Source: Pohlia nutans (taxonomy: Eukaryota > Streptophyta > Bryopsida > Bryales > Mniaceae). Taken from it: a stretch of 64,000 nt of DNA. How positions within the stretch are numbered: the first letter of the stretch is position 1; every line of letters starts with the position of its first letter. The notes below the pieces were generated by a model that was not told the DNA's origin, ran no database searches, and worked only from the letters and a program-made list of their open reading frames with translations. Location: contig CM040100.1 in assembly GCA_022496805.1 (NCBI GenBank), positions 27,309,009 through 27,373,008 of the forward strand, in the 5' to 3' direction. Below are positions 45,431-58,493 of this stretch, in pieces. Made by a program: the position numbers and the translations under genes.

Positions 45431-46244
45431 TAACCCTTTAGTGACCAGCAAACCACATTATGGTCACTACAACGTCCGAAATGCAAATAGCAGAGAATCC
45501 GTGAAGAATTGGAACTTCAGTTTTGAAGTTCAGATTTGCGCACATACATTACGCACCTTCCAGAAAAAGAAATTTTCAATTTGGAATTGTACAACTATCA
45601 AAATACCTGTCAACAGAACGCAAAAATACTGCAAATACTTGAAAATACAGTAAATACTTACAAATACAACATATGTATTGTGTAGTATTTCTTGTGTTTG
45701 GAAGTTTGTTATCTTGTTTTATTTTTTTGGATTGTGTTCTCTTCTTCATCTTCCATTAGTGTGTGTAATCCGATCTTGACTAATGTACCCACTCCTGTCA
45801 ATTTTCAACGTATAAAATTTTGTCCTAAACCGTACATGGACAAGTCACTTTCACTTATAAATCTCACAATAATTATGTGTGAGTCTATTTTTGATATGAA
45901 AGATTGCAACGGAGAGGTGTTGACATAAGGCATAGCTGAACTTCTTTGCTTTTATTTTTGAAAATTTACCTCAAATTCTATTTAACTTTGAAGTCACACA
46001 CCCCCCAAAATCTCGTTTTTGAGCGTGCATTATACAGTTCAAATACATACTATAATCTTCCGATCCCACCATCGGATGATTCTCAAATTTTAATAAAATG
46101 TGTGCTCTCGAGTTGAGAATAGAATTGTACGGTTACTTTCTAATTTAACCCATTCTATTTTTGGTAGTCTCAACCACATTGGAAAAACCCACTGAAATCC
46201 AGACAGCCCTGTCTGCTACAGTACCCTGGGCACTAAAGGGTTAA
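45431..46244. mobile_element. TTAA-bounded element E upstream of the IDD gene
   Basis: It begins TTAA-CCCTTTAGTG and ends CACTAAAGGG-TTAA, a perfect terminal inverted repeat, 814 bp, non-coding. It sits at the upstream edge of the IDD 5' region. Confidence 0.75.
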
Positions 46245-48362
46245 GTTAACTTAGTTTCCTTCCCTTTCCTTTCCTTTCCTTTCCTTTCCTTTGGGTCTCA
46301 GTCGGCTCTTCTCTTTCGCTTCCTTCTGATGATTGAGTGTCTGTCTGTCCGTCTGACTGTCTGTCTGACTGACTGGTTGTTTTTCTTTTCTTTTTCTCCA
46401 CAGGACCTCCTTTCCTTTCCTTGGTTGGGCTGCCTGTGGCCTGTGGGTTGTCAAAGCCTAGTACTTAGTGCACTGCCATTTGTAGGCTGGCGCTGGCTAC
46501 TCTCTTGCAAGCGGGAGTATCGGACTAGGCCACACACAGTGGCTGGCTGGCGAGGCGAGGCGTAGGCTAGGCTACTCTACCCTTCCCCTAGTCCCCTCGT
46601 ACAACAGTACTACTACTTCACTACTGGTCTCCATATTCCATAATGGTGACCCCTCGCGTCTGTCCTCTTCGCTTCTCTTGCGTTTTATTTGTTTGGCATA
46701 TTTTCCTTCCCATTATGCTCCCCCCGCTCCACTTATTATAATTATTATTATTAATGCCTCTCTCCCTCTTGCCCTCACTGGCTAATGCCTTCCTTCCTTC
46801 CTCCCTTCCTTGCTACGTTAAGCACTTCGTTGAAATTCCCTTCAGGAATCCTGTACCGTAACATCCCGTTACTGCACTCGACGAGAGTTTAACAGTGCAG
46901 TGCACTGTTAACGAACATAACACCAAAATGCACGCTCCCAAACATGGAAACTCGGGCTTAACGCCGGGTTACGCACTGGAACGCATGCGTTCCTCCATGT
47001 TCCTGCACCGGCACTCGGGCTGCCGCCCTCGAGCGCTGGTGCAGTAGCATGGGGTTACGCACTTGTTCCAGTGCGTAACCCTGTACGTTACCTCCCTCCC
47101 TCCTCTCCCCCTCTGCTTCCTCCTCGATCCAACTGCAGCTCCATGGGTTTGAGAAGTCACAGATGGTGCCTGAAAAAATCATTCCTACCAACGTTTCTCC
47201 ATTGTTAGCAATACATGATCAAAGTGGTTTGAAAACTAAGAAAACTAACTTCAAACTCCAGGGGTTGAGTATGTCCCCTAACCCGTACAAGATCATGCTC
47301 ATTCATAAAAATTTATCACTTCTCGTGATGCTTTCAAGAACGCAATCGTGCATTTCTCAATTAATGTTTATGAAGAAAACGTCACAATCGAAGCTCAAAG
47401 AGGACTTACTCGTGAGACTCTAATTCAATTTTCGGGACAAACTACCCTATATATTACATGATAATGAGGTTTGATCATGAGTTGTTTTTTGAAAATTTTG
47501 AGTAAAATCAACACATCAATCACTGCAAACATCAATTTCATAAATTCTAAAATCATGATTAGCGTTTAAAATTTCAGGAGCATACAAAAATGTATTGTAT
47601 TTAGGTGTTCACAAAAAATAATGTTCTAAAACTAAATACAACAACAATGATTGATTCCAAAAAAATATGTTTGGATGAAGTGACTTGTTGGTGACTCTCT
47701 CAGCCAGTGTTTGTAATTTTTACTAATTGTTGCATTGAATTTTTTGATTATTTTTAGAATATTCCAAAAATATATAAATTATGTAGAAAATATTCCAATT
47801 TATATATATTTAGACATTTTCTGTAATTAATTTATAGTGCTAATGACATAGTAATGGCAAATGCTTTACATAAAGTACACTTCTTTTTGACAAATTTGAC
47901 GTCCTAGTATGAAAGCACCCTTCATGTCATCAACCTCCCTAATTACCATGTCCCAAATTCACCTGCATTGACATTTTAGATTTTTTCCCGCCAAATCGAT
48001 CAACGTAATTGCACATCTTGAAGAATTTTTATGTTCTTGTAACAAACATTTACAATTTATTAGTTAACATTGAGTTAAAATTATGGAATTCAAATAAGTA
48101 ACTAAAGTAATGAAATTATTCTTGGACATAATATGTCTTCGTGGTCCTTTAGGGGTTAAAGGATAAAGAGTTGTACAACAATAATGTAATTCATATTAAT
48201 AAAATTCGAGCATTAAAAAGTATACACCATCCTTCATTTACATCACATACCAGTAATAAAAAGAAATCCAGCCAAACTTGTCTAGCAAAATCTACATGCC
48301 TCAAACAAATACTACGATTTAGCAAAATGGCTTTTGGATCGTTAAGATAATACTAATGATAT
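46245..48362. other. Intergenic region with simple repeats and a palindrome
   Basis: It holds a (CCTTT)n run near 46262-46292, CTGT/CTGACTGT repeats near 46338-46375, and an imperfect palindrome at 46966-47081 with a 17-bp inverted repeat (GGGTTACGCACTGGAAC and its complement). A right end of a TTAA-type element (GGTCCTTTAGGGG-TTAA, 48156-48159) has no visible left partner. No gene seen. Confidence 0.5.
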
Positions 48363-48791
48363 TTAACCTCTAAAAGACTAACCAACCTATTTTGGATTGA
48401 TGAGTGTTTCAAACTCCGGTTACTCAAAATCAAAAAGTAATTTTTGGTGAGTTTGTTGAATTGAGCAACGAAGAGAATTCAAAAAATTATAACAATGGGA
48501 CCATCACATTTCAAATCCATTTAAAAAAAATTCATTTAACTTTTATTAATACTTTGATAGTAATCAGCTTTAGGAGAAATTTTGAATTTTAATTTTCAAA
48601 CTTTTTATTAAAATATTGGTGATAGTAGGGGTAAATTTAATCATAAAAATTCAATCAGAAATTTGAAATCTACTTGTAAGTTTTATTCATGCATGATAAA
48701 CCTCATTTGAAACATTCCTCCATGTTGTGTTTTATAATGGATCTTTGCAAATCTTCAAAAATGAAGAGACGCTCTGTCCTAGAGGGGTTAA
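48363..48791 (+). mobile_element. TTAA-bounded element D-like, short copy
   Basis: It begins TTAA-CCTCTAAAAGAC and ends GTCCTAGAGGGG-TTAA (48788-48791), 429 bp. Its right TTAA is also the left TTAA of the next element, so two elements share one target site. Confidence 0.65.
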
Positions 48792-49364
48792 CCCCTAACT
48801 GCATGAGCGTTCATTTCTTGAACGATGTACAGATTTCATCCATAATTTCTCATCCGTCATGCAGTTTTTGCAATGTGGATTTTTTACTGTAGTTTCTATA
48901 GGAAGTTAGCTTCATGCACATGTGATCCGATTAGAAAGGGGATGATTTGTGAAATTTTTATGCCTCATTTCATGTTGTAGTGATTCACCCAAAATAATGA
49001 AGATTTCAGTGTAAAAGTGCTCTAAAAAAAGTCAACTCATAAAATTAAGCAACCAAAAAATCTCCAAAAGTCACTACACTTAGAGTATTACATTTCAACC
49101 AATCACAAAAAAATTCATCCGTAGATTGTCAATGTCTTCTTCGTAATTGAATTACAAAATAATTTTGAATTTCACGTTTCAAACTTTATACAAAATTATT
49201 GGTAATAGCAATAATAGATCCAACTGTATGGATAGTATCTAAAATTCATAATGTACAACTTTTATTCATATGTCAAGTTCAAAATATCCCTCTAGGTTGC
49301 ATTTTATAATGTATTTTTGCAAAACTGCCGAATTTGGAAAGGGCTCTAGGCATTTAAGGGTTAA
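48788..49364 (-). mobile_element. TTAA-bounded element A, copy 2 (inverted)
   Basis: TTAA-CCCCTAACTGC ... CATTTAAGGG-TTAA, 577 bp, the reverse complement of the copy at 35172-35749. Non-coding. Confidence 0.75.
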
Positions 49365-49689
49365 ATCTGATGTTTTGCAATTTCTAATGTCACAGAAACT
49401 GTGTGCATTCCGTCTGTCCGTCCGTCCAACTTGCATAAAAAATGCTCACCGACGACCCCAAAGTCTATTCAGAGCTACACCGATCACGAATATAAATATC
49501 ACAGACTTGTCCATGACTGCAACGTCTCGTCCAGGAGCCACTGCACAAGCTAACTACCCATACATGTTCCCATGTCCCCATGTCCTTGAAATGATAGGTT
49601 GAATTTTCATTTTCACAAACTGTTCAAAAGCATCAAACCATAAGCCATAAACTATTTTTATGGGATGGCTGTAGAAGTTACTGTACAAG

Positions 49690-50093
49690 TTAACCCCTAA
49701 ACGTCCGACCGTCTGACCGTCCGACCGTCCAGATTTTGGGACGATGAACAGATTTGGAGTCCGTGTTTTCATCCATCATGCACTTTTTGTAGTGTGGATT
49801 TTTTACTGAATTTTTTTATGGGAAGTTAGCTTCATGCATATGTGATCTGATTAGAAAGGGGATGTTTTGTGAAAGTTTTATGCCTCATTTTCATGCCACA
49901 TTGTTTCACCAATTTTTTTGAAGATTTTAGTGTAAAAGTGCTCTTGAAAAAGTCAAGTATTAAAATCAAGCAACAAAAAAATCTCCAAAAATCACTAAAG
50001 TTCTCATTACATTTCAACCCATCACAACAAATTTCATTCTTAGATTGTCAATATCCTATTTGTTACTCTTTTGTAATAAGATGCAAAAAAATG
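49690..50093 (-). mobile_element. TTAA-bounded element A, copy 3 (inverted, truncated)
   Basis: It begins TTAA-CCCCTAAACGTCC and follows the inverted element A body to about 50093, where similarity stops. CGTCCGAC repeats lie just inside the end (49705-49732). Confidence 0.65.
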
Positions 50094-50600
50094 GAACCAC
50101 ACTAATATAACTAACTTAACAAAAGTGGTTTTGGTGAAGAATCCAATGGGATTTGGAATAAGGGCCAGTTTATAATATAGACCAAGAAGTCATCCCATGC
50201 CTCTTTAAAATTTTTGATTGGCCTATGAACTTGTCCCAAGACGACTTGGGGTTTACACTATGAAAAAAATTGGAGAATGACCATGGGCATCGAGGTCCCT
50301 AAAAGGCTTATAAAGTGACCCTAGTGGATGATGTTTCATAGTCCAAGTTGGGTTTCTGAAGGTCGAGCAAAAAAGGCTTTCTCACCGCAAAACCATGAGA
50401 CCATGTCAGTAAATGTTGTCTTTTTTTTCTTTTTGGCCCAACTTTAATGGTTGTTGTAGTTAGGCACACATTAAACAAAATCAACTCACTCTCTATTTGG
50501 TGAATGGTCACACAAGGAAGATTCCGCAGCATTTGCCCCCAAGGCTAATGGGGGCCAACATTCATCGGGGACTAATCTCCAAACTTTAATCCCTCAAACT
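50094..50600. other. Intergenic spacer
   Basis: About 500 bp of mixed composition between two TTAA elements. No gene, RNA or repeat recognised. Confidence 0.4.
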
Positions 50601-51142
50601 TTAACCCCTAAATGTTTGCTTGGTCAAACCTTATCAATTTCTCACATTTTAATATATATTATATTTTTTGATATTTTTTTCGTATAAATTATTGTCAAAA
50701 AAATTTACACAGATTTTTTCATGATTATTTAGATTAAAATTATTTTTAAAATATTATTTAAAGTTTTTTTCTTGTGATAGTCTAAGTAATTACAAATATG
50801 CTTAAAGTGTTATGAAATTTTTAGAAAAATGTAAATAATAATGATGAACAACAACTCGAGGTGTAGGTGGCATGCTTCATGAGTTTACGTAAAAAGAAAT
50901 TCGATTAAAAAACTTTTATACAATGTATATTGGAATTTTAGGGCTTTGAGCTTTAGAGTATTGTAAAAGAACGCAATTTTAACAATTTTGAAGAATAGTA
51001 AATTGGGCTAAAAAGTAGCCCCCACACTTTTTCTTAGTTGGGACCATTTTCATTCGAAATAAGGAACTAGGTGAAAATCACTGTTTAGTTGAAAAATGAC
51101 CAAGTGTGGCCTTATTGGGCTCTTTAGACCTTCAGGGGTCAA
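50601..51142 (-). mobile_element. TTAA-bounded element C, copy 2 (inverted)
   Basis: TTAA-CCCCTAAATG ... CTTCAGGGG-TCAA, 542 bp. It is the inverse of 37384-37936 and the truncated 30880-31077. The distal TTAA has mutated to TCAA. Confidence 0.65.
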
Positions 51143-52272
51143 CTCCTTGATTTTAGCTAGGTAAACACGTAGTGCAATCTGTATGAGGAGTTGGGGAGGG
51201 CTAATCCTTGTAGCCATGGCATGTGCTACATTTTTAGGGGCTAATGTCTAGTTAACAAAGGGAGGCTCCCAATTTAAGAAATCTTGTACTACACGGGGTG
51301 CTACATGGGACTAAAAAAGCGTGGGGGGAGGGGGGGGGGTGGCAATAATCTTCTTGTATCATTCCTCAAGTGTGACCATGAAAATAATCCATTTTTCTTT
51401 TCATTTTTGACACAATAAAAGGGGAATCCTTTATTGCGAGAAACAAGGCAAAATACAAATCCACCTCGCCTCAACTGACGAGGCTGGTGGAAACCTAAGA
51501 CAAGTTATTGACCTCGTTAAAGTGAAAATTAGTAAAAGGGCCAATGAAAGCCCAATAGATTATGTGCTCAATAGGGACATATTTGCCCATGACTCCATTG
51601 CGGCACCACATCAAGAACTTCAAGGCATGTGAACATGATGCCATGATGGTGTATTGAAATGTAATCAAGATAATTTGGTGCCAACCTCTATACCAACCTA
51701 GTATGAATAAAATGACACTAAAATGACATGTATGCGGTCTTTGGTGTCAAAATGACACCAAAATAGTCTAGCCCAACTTTTTTGACGCATTTTCTTTTGA
51801 AGTGAGAAAAGATTGGCACAAGTTGCCAGGAGACCCGGCGGGAGTGCACTTAAAGTAAGGTTAGGAATACACGTGAGTGCATCTTAATAGCATACCCCCT
51901 ACAATTTTTAGCCTTAAAATAGTTTTTAAATTAAGATTTTTTTTAGGTGTTGAATCATTACATATACTGTATATCTATCATTTGGTATAAATTTCAGGAC
52001 CACTTTTTAAATTTAAAAAAAAAAATTGATAAAAGTTTGAACTAAAATGTGTTGTTTTATGCTTCAAGTGATCATTTTTTAAAATTTATACAACAAGAAC
52101 ATTAGATTGTGTTTAACAACTTCATATTTTTTTTACGTTTTTTTAGTATATACATAGGGGGGTCAAAATTACCCACTCATGTGATTCCTAATCTCACCTT
52201 TAAGTGCACTCTCCGGGCTAGGAGATAATGCATTTTTCTTCAACATGGCTCTTGGTATAAACTGACCCTAAA
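51143..52272. other. Intergenic region
   Basis: AT-rich with a G-run near 51325-51341. A few segments have longer non-repetitive sequence, but there is no frame with protein character. Nothing else recognised. Confidence 0.4.
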
Positions 52273-53550
52273 TTAACCTTTAAATGCTTGCAACCCTCTC
52301 CAAATTTGGAAAAATGCAAAGATGCATTATAAAATGCGACGAAGAGGGATATTTTGAACTTGATGTATGAATAAAAGTTTTTCATTATGAATTTTAGATT
52401 CTATCCATACTATTAGATTTGTGATCGCAATCACCAATATTTTTGAAGAAAACTTGAAACTTGAAATTCAAAATTCTTTTGTAATTCGATTACATATAAG
52501 ATATTGACGATTTGTGGATGAAATTTCTTGTGATGGGTTGAAATATAATACTCTTAGTGTAGAGATTTTTGAAGATTATTTGGTTGCTTAAGTTTTATGA
52601 GTTGATTTTTTCAAGAGCACTTTTGATTTGTTTCAAACTAAGATCTTACAATTTTTTGGTGGAAATGTGTGGCATGAAAATGAGGCATATAATTGTCACA
52701 AATCATCCACTTTCTAATTAGGGGGCACTGGCGGTATTTCACAAACAACGTGCAATAAAATATAGGGTATTTAATATTCATTTGAGATAAAATTTTGAAA
52801 AAATCTATATAAATATAGGGGCCAATTGATGTTGAAAACAACTTATAAAAAAGATACTATACTATGTAATACGTGCTATTTTATTTTATTTTAATTAAAA
52901 ATAACCCTTGGATAAGGGTATCTTAAATTGAATATGATCATAGAGGCTAAATTTAATGAATGAAAATTTTCATATTTCCAATGTTAGAAAATTGTGTTTC
53001 TTAACACTATAACTTTTAGGTTGCATTCTATTAGCATCTACTATTATAATTTTGTTGGCGTATTTTTGTTTAATTGAGTTTTCCTCTTTGCCATACCAAA
53101 AAAATGCAATTCCTTTGTCAAAAATGTCAACTCACAATTCACCCCCCCTCCCCCCCACCTTCCAAAAAAGAAACTCAAAAGAACTGAAGGCTATCAAAAA
53201 AATTGTAAGTAAAATAAGGTATTTAATATTGAATGCATTCTTGATTTCTAATTACCTATAGGGTATTAAAAAATCATGCTCAATAGATTTTTTTCTATTT
53301 AAAGCATGCTTAATATTCCAATTCTTAGAGATAATACCCCCCTTAAAAACTAGTGGTTATCGCACTTGTTTCAAAAAAAATACTCTAAGTGCCTCTCCCC
53401 CCCTCGGGATCACACATGCATGAAGCTATCTTGCCATAGAGTTTTGTAGTTTTTTTTCTCTTACTTGCAAAGAATGCATGACGGATGAGAAGACAAATTT
53501 CAATTTTGTACATCGGGCAAAAAACTCATAGTTATGCAATTAGGGGTTAA
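52273..53550 (+). mobile_element. TTAA-bounded element A, copy 4, split by another element
   Basis: TTAA-CCTTTAAATGC at 52273 and AATTAGGGG-TTAA at 53547-53550. The element A body stops near 52718 (CTTTCTAAT) and resumes near 53404 (GATCACACATGCATGAAGC), with element B inserted between. Confidence 0.7.
52720..53404 (+). mobile_element. Element B, copy 1, nested in element A
   Basis: About 685 bp. Its ends read GGGGGCACTGGCGGTATTT and, inverted, GGGGGGAGAGGCACTTAGAG, sharing GGCACT-N4-GTATTT. The body (AATATAGGGTATTTAATATT; TTATTTTATTTT...AAAATA) recurs at 57612-58240. Non-coding; superfamily not assigned. Confidence 0.6.
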
Positions 53551-53821
53551 ATTATATATACCAACATAAATTGGTTAAGTAATGACCCTAAAATATGTAA
53601 TAATTCCCATAGATCCGTAACTTAACATCCTTGACCTTACATAACATTTTTAAGTAGTAGGGTACTGCACTACCTTACTGCTTGGTTGGTTTTTTTTTAT
53701 TGATACAGTAACATCCCTTGGAACCAAGTTAGTAAGACAAAGTTAAGATGTGAAAACGAAGAGCATCCAAAAGCTTAGGAGAAAATCTTGGAAACTTTAG
53801 TAAAGGTACAAAGTTTAGGAC

Positions 53822-54391
53822 TTAACCCCTAAATGTCCTCACTCCTTTCCAGATTTGGAGAATTTCAAAGATGTCTTATAAACTATATCTAAGAGGGATA
53901 TTTTGAACTTGATATATGAAAAAAAATCTGTACATTATGAATTTTTGATTCTATCCATACGGTTACATCTATGATTGTTGCCACCAATATATTTGTATAA
54001 AATTTGAAACTTAAAATTCAAAATTCTTTTGTAATTTGATTACAAATAAGATTTGACAATCTATAGATAAATTTTGTTGTGATGGGTTGAAATGTAATAC
54101 TCTAAGTGTAGTGATTTTTGGAGATTTTTTGGATGCTTAATTTTATGAATTGACTTTTTCAAGAGCACTTTTACACTAAAGTCTTTGAAATTTAGGGTGA
54201 ATCATCACAACATGAAATGAGGCATAAAATTTTCACAAATCATCTCCTTTCTAATCGGATCACTCATGCATAAAGCTAACTTCCCATAAAATATATAGTA
54301 AAAAATCTACATTACCAAAAGTGCATGACGGATGAGAAAACTGTGTATGATTATGTACATCATCCACTTTGTGAACAGTTGGACGTTTAGG
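53822..54391 (+). mobile_element. TTAA-bounded element A, copy 5
   Basis: It starts TTAA-CCCCTAAATGTCC and follows the element A body to GGACGTTTAGG at about 54391, where the last TTAA is missing. About 570 bp. Confidence 0.65.
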
Positions 54392-55803
54392 ACCCAAGAA
54401 TGTTATTTGTGCAGCATAAGAGCATGCCCTGCAGCATGAGTTTTGGTAGGACCAACGCCAAGGTAGTGGTAGATGACGGATTGGTGTTTAAAAAATGCCC
54501 CCAGCAGCACAAGTTTTGACTCCAAGGAATATAGCGGCATGCTCTTTCTTGACGTTTCCCCGCCATGTTAGCTTCACTTGGCGCAAGAGAATTACTGACG
54601 CCAAACACCATTGTAGAGAGGAGTCAACATAGAATCATGCATTGGGAGATGCGCAGCCCATTCCAATTCGACACCTGCTCCAACTTATATGCTAGCTCTG
54701 ACACATGCCTCCACTTCGTTCATGTTTTCAATATTTTTTTAATAGTTTAGTGTGATAAAACTAGTGGGGCTGGCACGTTGGCCTACCCTCCAAAGCTCAT
54801 TTGAAACCGAAACAAAATGCAGTTGGAGGAGAATTTGGACTCTCACTGCTGGGCTTGCTCTAAGACCCACTTTATACTTGGGGCCGAATTGAGGGTTGGC
54901 CTGAACTCTTCAAATTTCAACGAATAGGATCGCTCGATTCTTTCAAATCCGGCCCAAGGGCTTTATACTAGGGCCGGGCCGAAATGAGCAATTTTTCCTA
55001 CGTGGCGTCCTATGTGGCATGATTTTGGCGCCAAATCTTTGGGCCAGTTTGATGAAAATCGAGACAAGGTTTTCCCTGGCCCAAACTCCAAACTTGGGCC
55101 GGATTGAATCGGGCCGGCCTTCCATCTAGCCCCAGCCTCAGCCTGTGTATAAAGTGGACCTAAGTCACGCACTTTTCCACCATCACATGTTTGTACTGTA
55201 TTAGTGTAACAGCGGTCCGTAGACGGACCACATAGGTTCTCAGGTGAATGATTATCTACTATAATCTGATCTGATTTTAGTAGCAGTGTCCTTTTTTGGG
55301 GACCCTTCTGGATTGGACATTTGGACATATTTCATGTGACTGACTAGAACTGAATGATTGACTGAATAATTTAAGGTCACATGAATGCCCTAAAACCACC
55401 CATTTGAGCTCAGTGCTTGGAATCTTTGGGAAATTGACCCTTTTACGCAGAAAATTTCATGAATAAAATTCTCAATAAATTTCAAATACAATAGAGTTAT
55501 CCGTAAAGTCAAGCAAAAAAATTCCACAAGACGAAAGACAAGGCAGAATTGGTATTTAAGCTTGAAAGGCGGTGAAAACAAGTTTTGATTCTTCTTTTTT
55601 TCGATCAATTAAAACGCATTGCGTTGTCAAGGAGATTGGAACATGGCACCTTCTCAAAGCTAGAGAAGCTCCCTCAATGCACAATCAAGTTCCCACCATA
55701 GAATCTACACATGCCCCCACACCAACCCACATGCTTGCCCAAAGCAAGCGTTTGGCTCTTTGTGACTGACAATCCCTGCGATTTCTAATTGAAGCTTGAA
55801 AAC
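54392..55803. other. Intergenic region
   Basis: Mixed composition with GGGCCGG-rich patches (54880-55110) and the short palindrome GGTCCGTAGACGGACC near 55212. No gene recognised. Confidence 0.4.
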
Positions 55804-57012
55804 TTAACCCCTAAAGGACCGGAGTGTTTTTCCTCCAAAAACACTCCAATGCTGCCATTTTTACTCCCCCATGCCAAAAATCCAAAAAAATGTTATTTTT
55901 TACCTTCTAACCGTAAGATCTTGTCCTAAACTATTTGAAAAACATACACAACAAATTTCGTTGATTTTGACCGCACGGATTGCAAGATAATTGCGTTTGA
56001 TGGAAAAAAAACACCCCAAAAAAACACATGCCCGAAAATTTCAGATGCGTTTGACCATGGCTACATCAAAAAAACCTCACTACCAAAACCTGTCGCACTT
56101 CACTTTCACATTCTATATGATAGTACTTAGTTGTGTACCAACTTTCGTTGCGTTTGGAGATGTTTAGGATGCTGGAGAACACCTTGCACTTGTTGGGGGT
56201 TTAAAAGTTCAGCACAGACTATATGTTTTTGGAATTGCAATATTTTCGACTTTTTTTTATTTAAAATACGAATCCAAGCGGTGAAACACAAGTACATTCC
56301 ACCCTCTATAGAATGGCGAAAAAAGATTTGGAAAAAAAAGAAATCTCCAAGTTTTAAAAGACATGTAGCACATTTTCTAAGAATTTTGGGGGTTAGGGGG
56401 AAAATAAAGGGTGGAGGAAGGGAATTGAAGTGCCAACCCATTCCAATGTTCATGACCCCACAAACTCTCAAGGTGTACTGCCACGTAGTAGTCCCTCATT
56501 GGACGATTTTTATTTTTTATTTTTTAAAATGATTTAAATTTAAATTTTTTTAAATAATATATTTAATTATAAAATTGAACTTTTAGTTTAAAATAATAGT
56601 TTGAATTTAAAATAATAATTTTCAGTTTAAAATAATAAATTTTATTTATAAAAAAGTAAATTTAAATTTAAAAATATTATTTTAAATTGTTTTGTTGAGT
56701 TTGGAAAATGGGGTGGTCTTCTGTCCCCCACAGTCCACCCCATTTTCCACACGCCGCCCATCTTGTTGCCCCCCCCTAAAATTCAACTATTTCTTTACTA
56801 CCCCGCTGCCCTTTCTCCCGAAAAAAACACATTTCCCCTCATAACTTTCACATACAATGTCGGAATTCAGAAAAAGAAGAATTCCTATTTTCGTGGCACA
56901 TTGGGGAATCTACTATTAAATTTCCTTCAAAATTCGATTAAAAATGTGTTCACCGGAACCTACCCGATTCTTTAAATGTCCTAGTTAGGACACTTGGTCC
57001 TTTAGGGGTTAA
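55804..57012 (+). mobile_element. TTAA-bounded element D, long copy
   Basis: TTAA-CCCCTAAAGGACC ... GGTCCTTTAGGGG-TTAA: a perfect 13-bp terminal inverted repeat plus TTAA on both sides, 1209 bp. It is the longest element of this type here. The inside contains A/T repeats (56510-56690) and no transposase reading frame. Confidence 0.75.
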
Positions 57013-58447
57013 TGTTGGAGAGGGGCTACCCCTCCTTGACTTTACGGATAACTCTAATGTTAAAATTTCAAATACATGTCAATAATTTATATGAGTTTTG
57101 AAAGTGAAGAATTAAATATATAGTTATATCCCACTTGTAACACGCTATTGTACTCCCATAGCAAGTTTGATAATCATAATTATTTTTTGGTCTAACAAAA
57201 TTCATTTTGTCGCGTGTCACATAAGCATTGGTTGTAACTCATGAAATACTCTAGGTGGCACCAACGTAATTAGGTTATTTGCCACAACTTGTACAAATTT
57301 TCTATACGGGTACAATAGTACAAACCATCCCAATCTACATTTTCTAAAATGGTTTTTTTAAACTATTTTTAAAGAGATTTAACAAAATTAACAAAATTTC
57401 CTATTAAGTCCTATTAAAGAACATTAGAAAATCCATTTTGTAATACAACAATTGAGATGGAATTGTACTAGTGACATATAAGTGATGTTGTTTAATAGTA
57501 AAGTATTATGAAATGCATTCTAAATGTCCCAATTTTGTCCACCTATAGAGGTCCTAATTTTGCTCACCTACAATACAATAGCCCTTGATTGGATGACAAG
57601 TACTTGATTTTAAATCTGGGGGGGATATACTAGCAGTTTTTTTAGAAAGATGTGTGATAAAATATAGGGTATTTAATATTCATTTGAGATAAACTTTAGA
57701 AACTTCTAGATAAAATACAGAATCTAATTAATGTTGAATAAGTCCTATAAAAATACCATACTATATAATATGTGTTACTTTATTTTATTTTTATTAAAAA
57801 TAGCCCTGGATGAGGATATAGTAAGCTGAATATTATGGAGGTTCAGATTGGATGAATGAAAATTAAATCTTTTTAGTCCATATTTGTACATGAAATGCAA
57901 ATGATGAGATTTTGGGCGCACAAAGGGGGTCGGTTGTTTTGACGGAATGCATCTTCTCTTCCTTGATGATCTCACCTCTTTCCCTAACCAATAGTGTGTT
58001 TGGTCTTCCATTCTTGAAAAACTGGAGGCTATCAAAAAATTAAAAGTAAAATACGGTATTTAACATTGAATGCATTATGGATTTATAATTACCTATGGAG
58101 TATTAAAAAAATGAGACTCAATAGAATTTTTCTATTTAAAGGACACCTAATATTCCAATTTTTAAAGATAATTACGTCCTATAAAACAAGTGGTTATCTC
58201 CAAAAAATTATTGTCTCCAAAACATTATTGTAAGTAAAACCCCCACAACACACCCACCCACCCCACCTCCATCACCCCCACCCAACCTTGGTTTTAAATT
58301 CCTTGAGTGGTGATGGAGAAGGGTACTTACTCGACCAAAAGAGAGAATGGGTAATTACAGGGGCATTCAACCCCAATAGAACTCTTGAATGATATATATT
58401 TAAGCTTTGATTTATTTATTCACACACATACATACATAGATACATAC

Positions 58448-58493
<46 letters not shown>

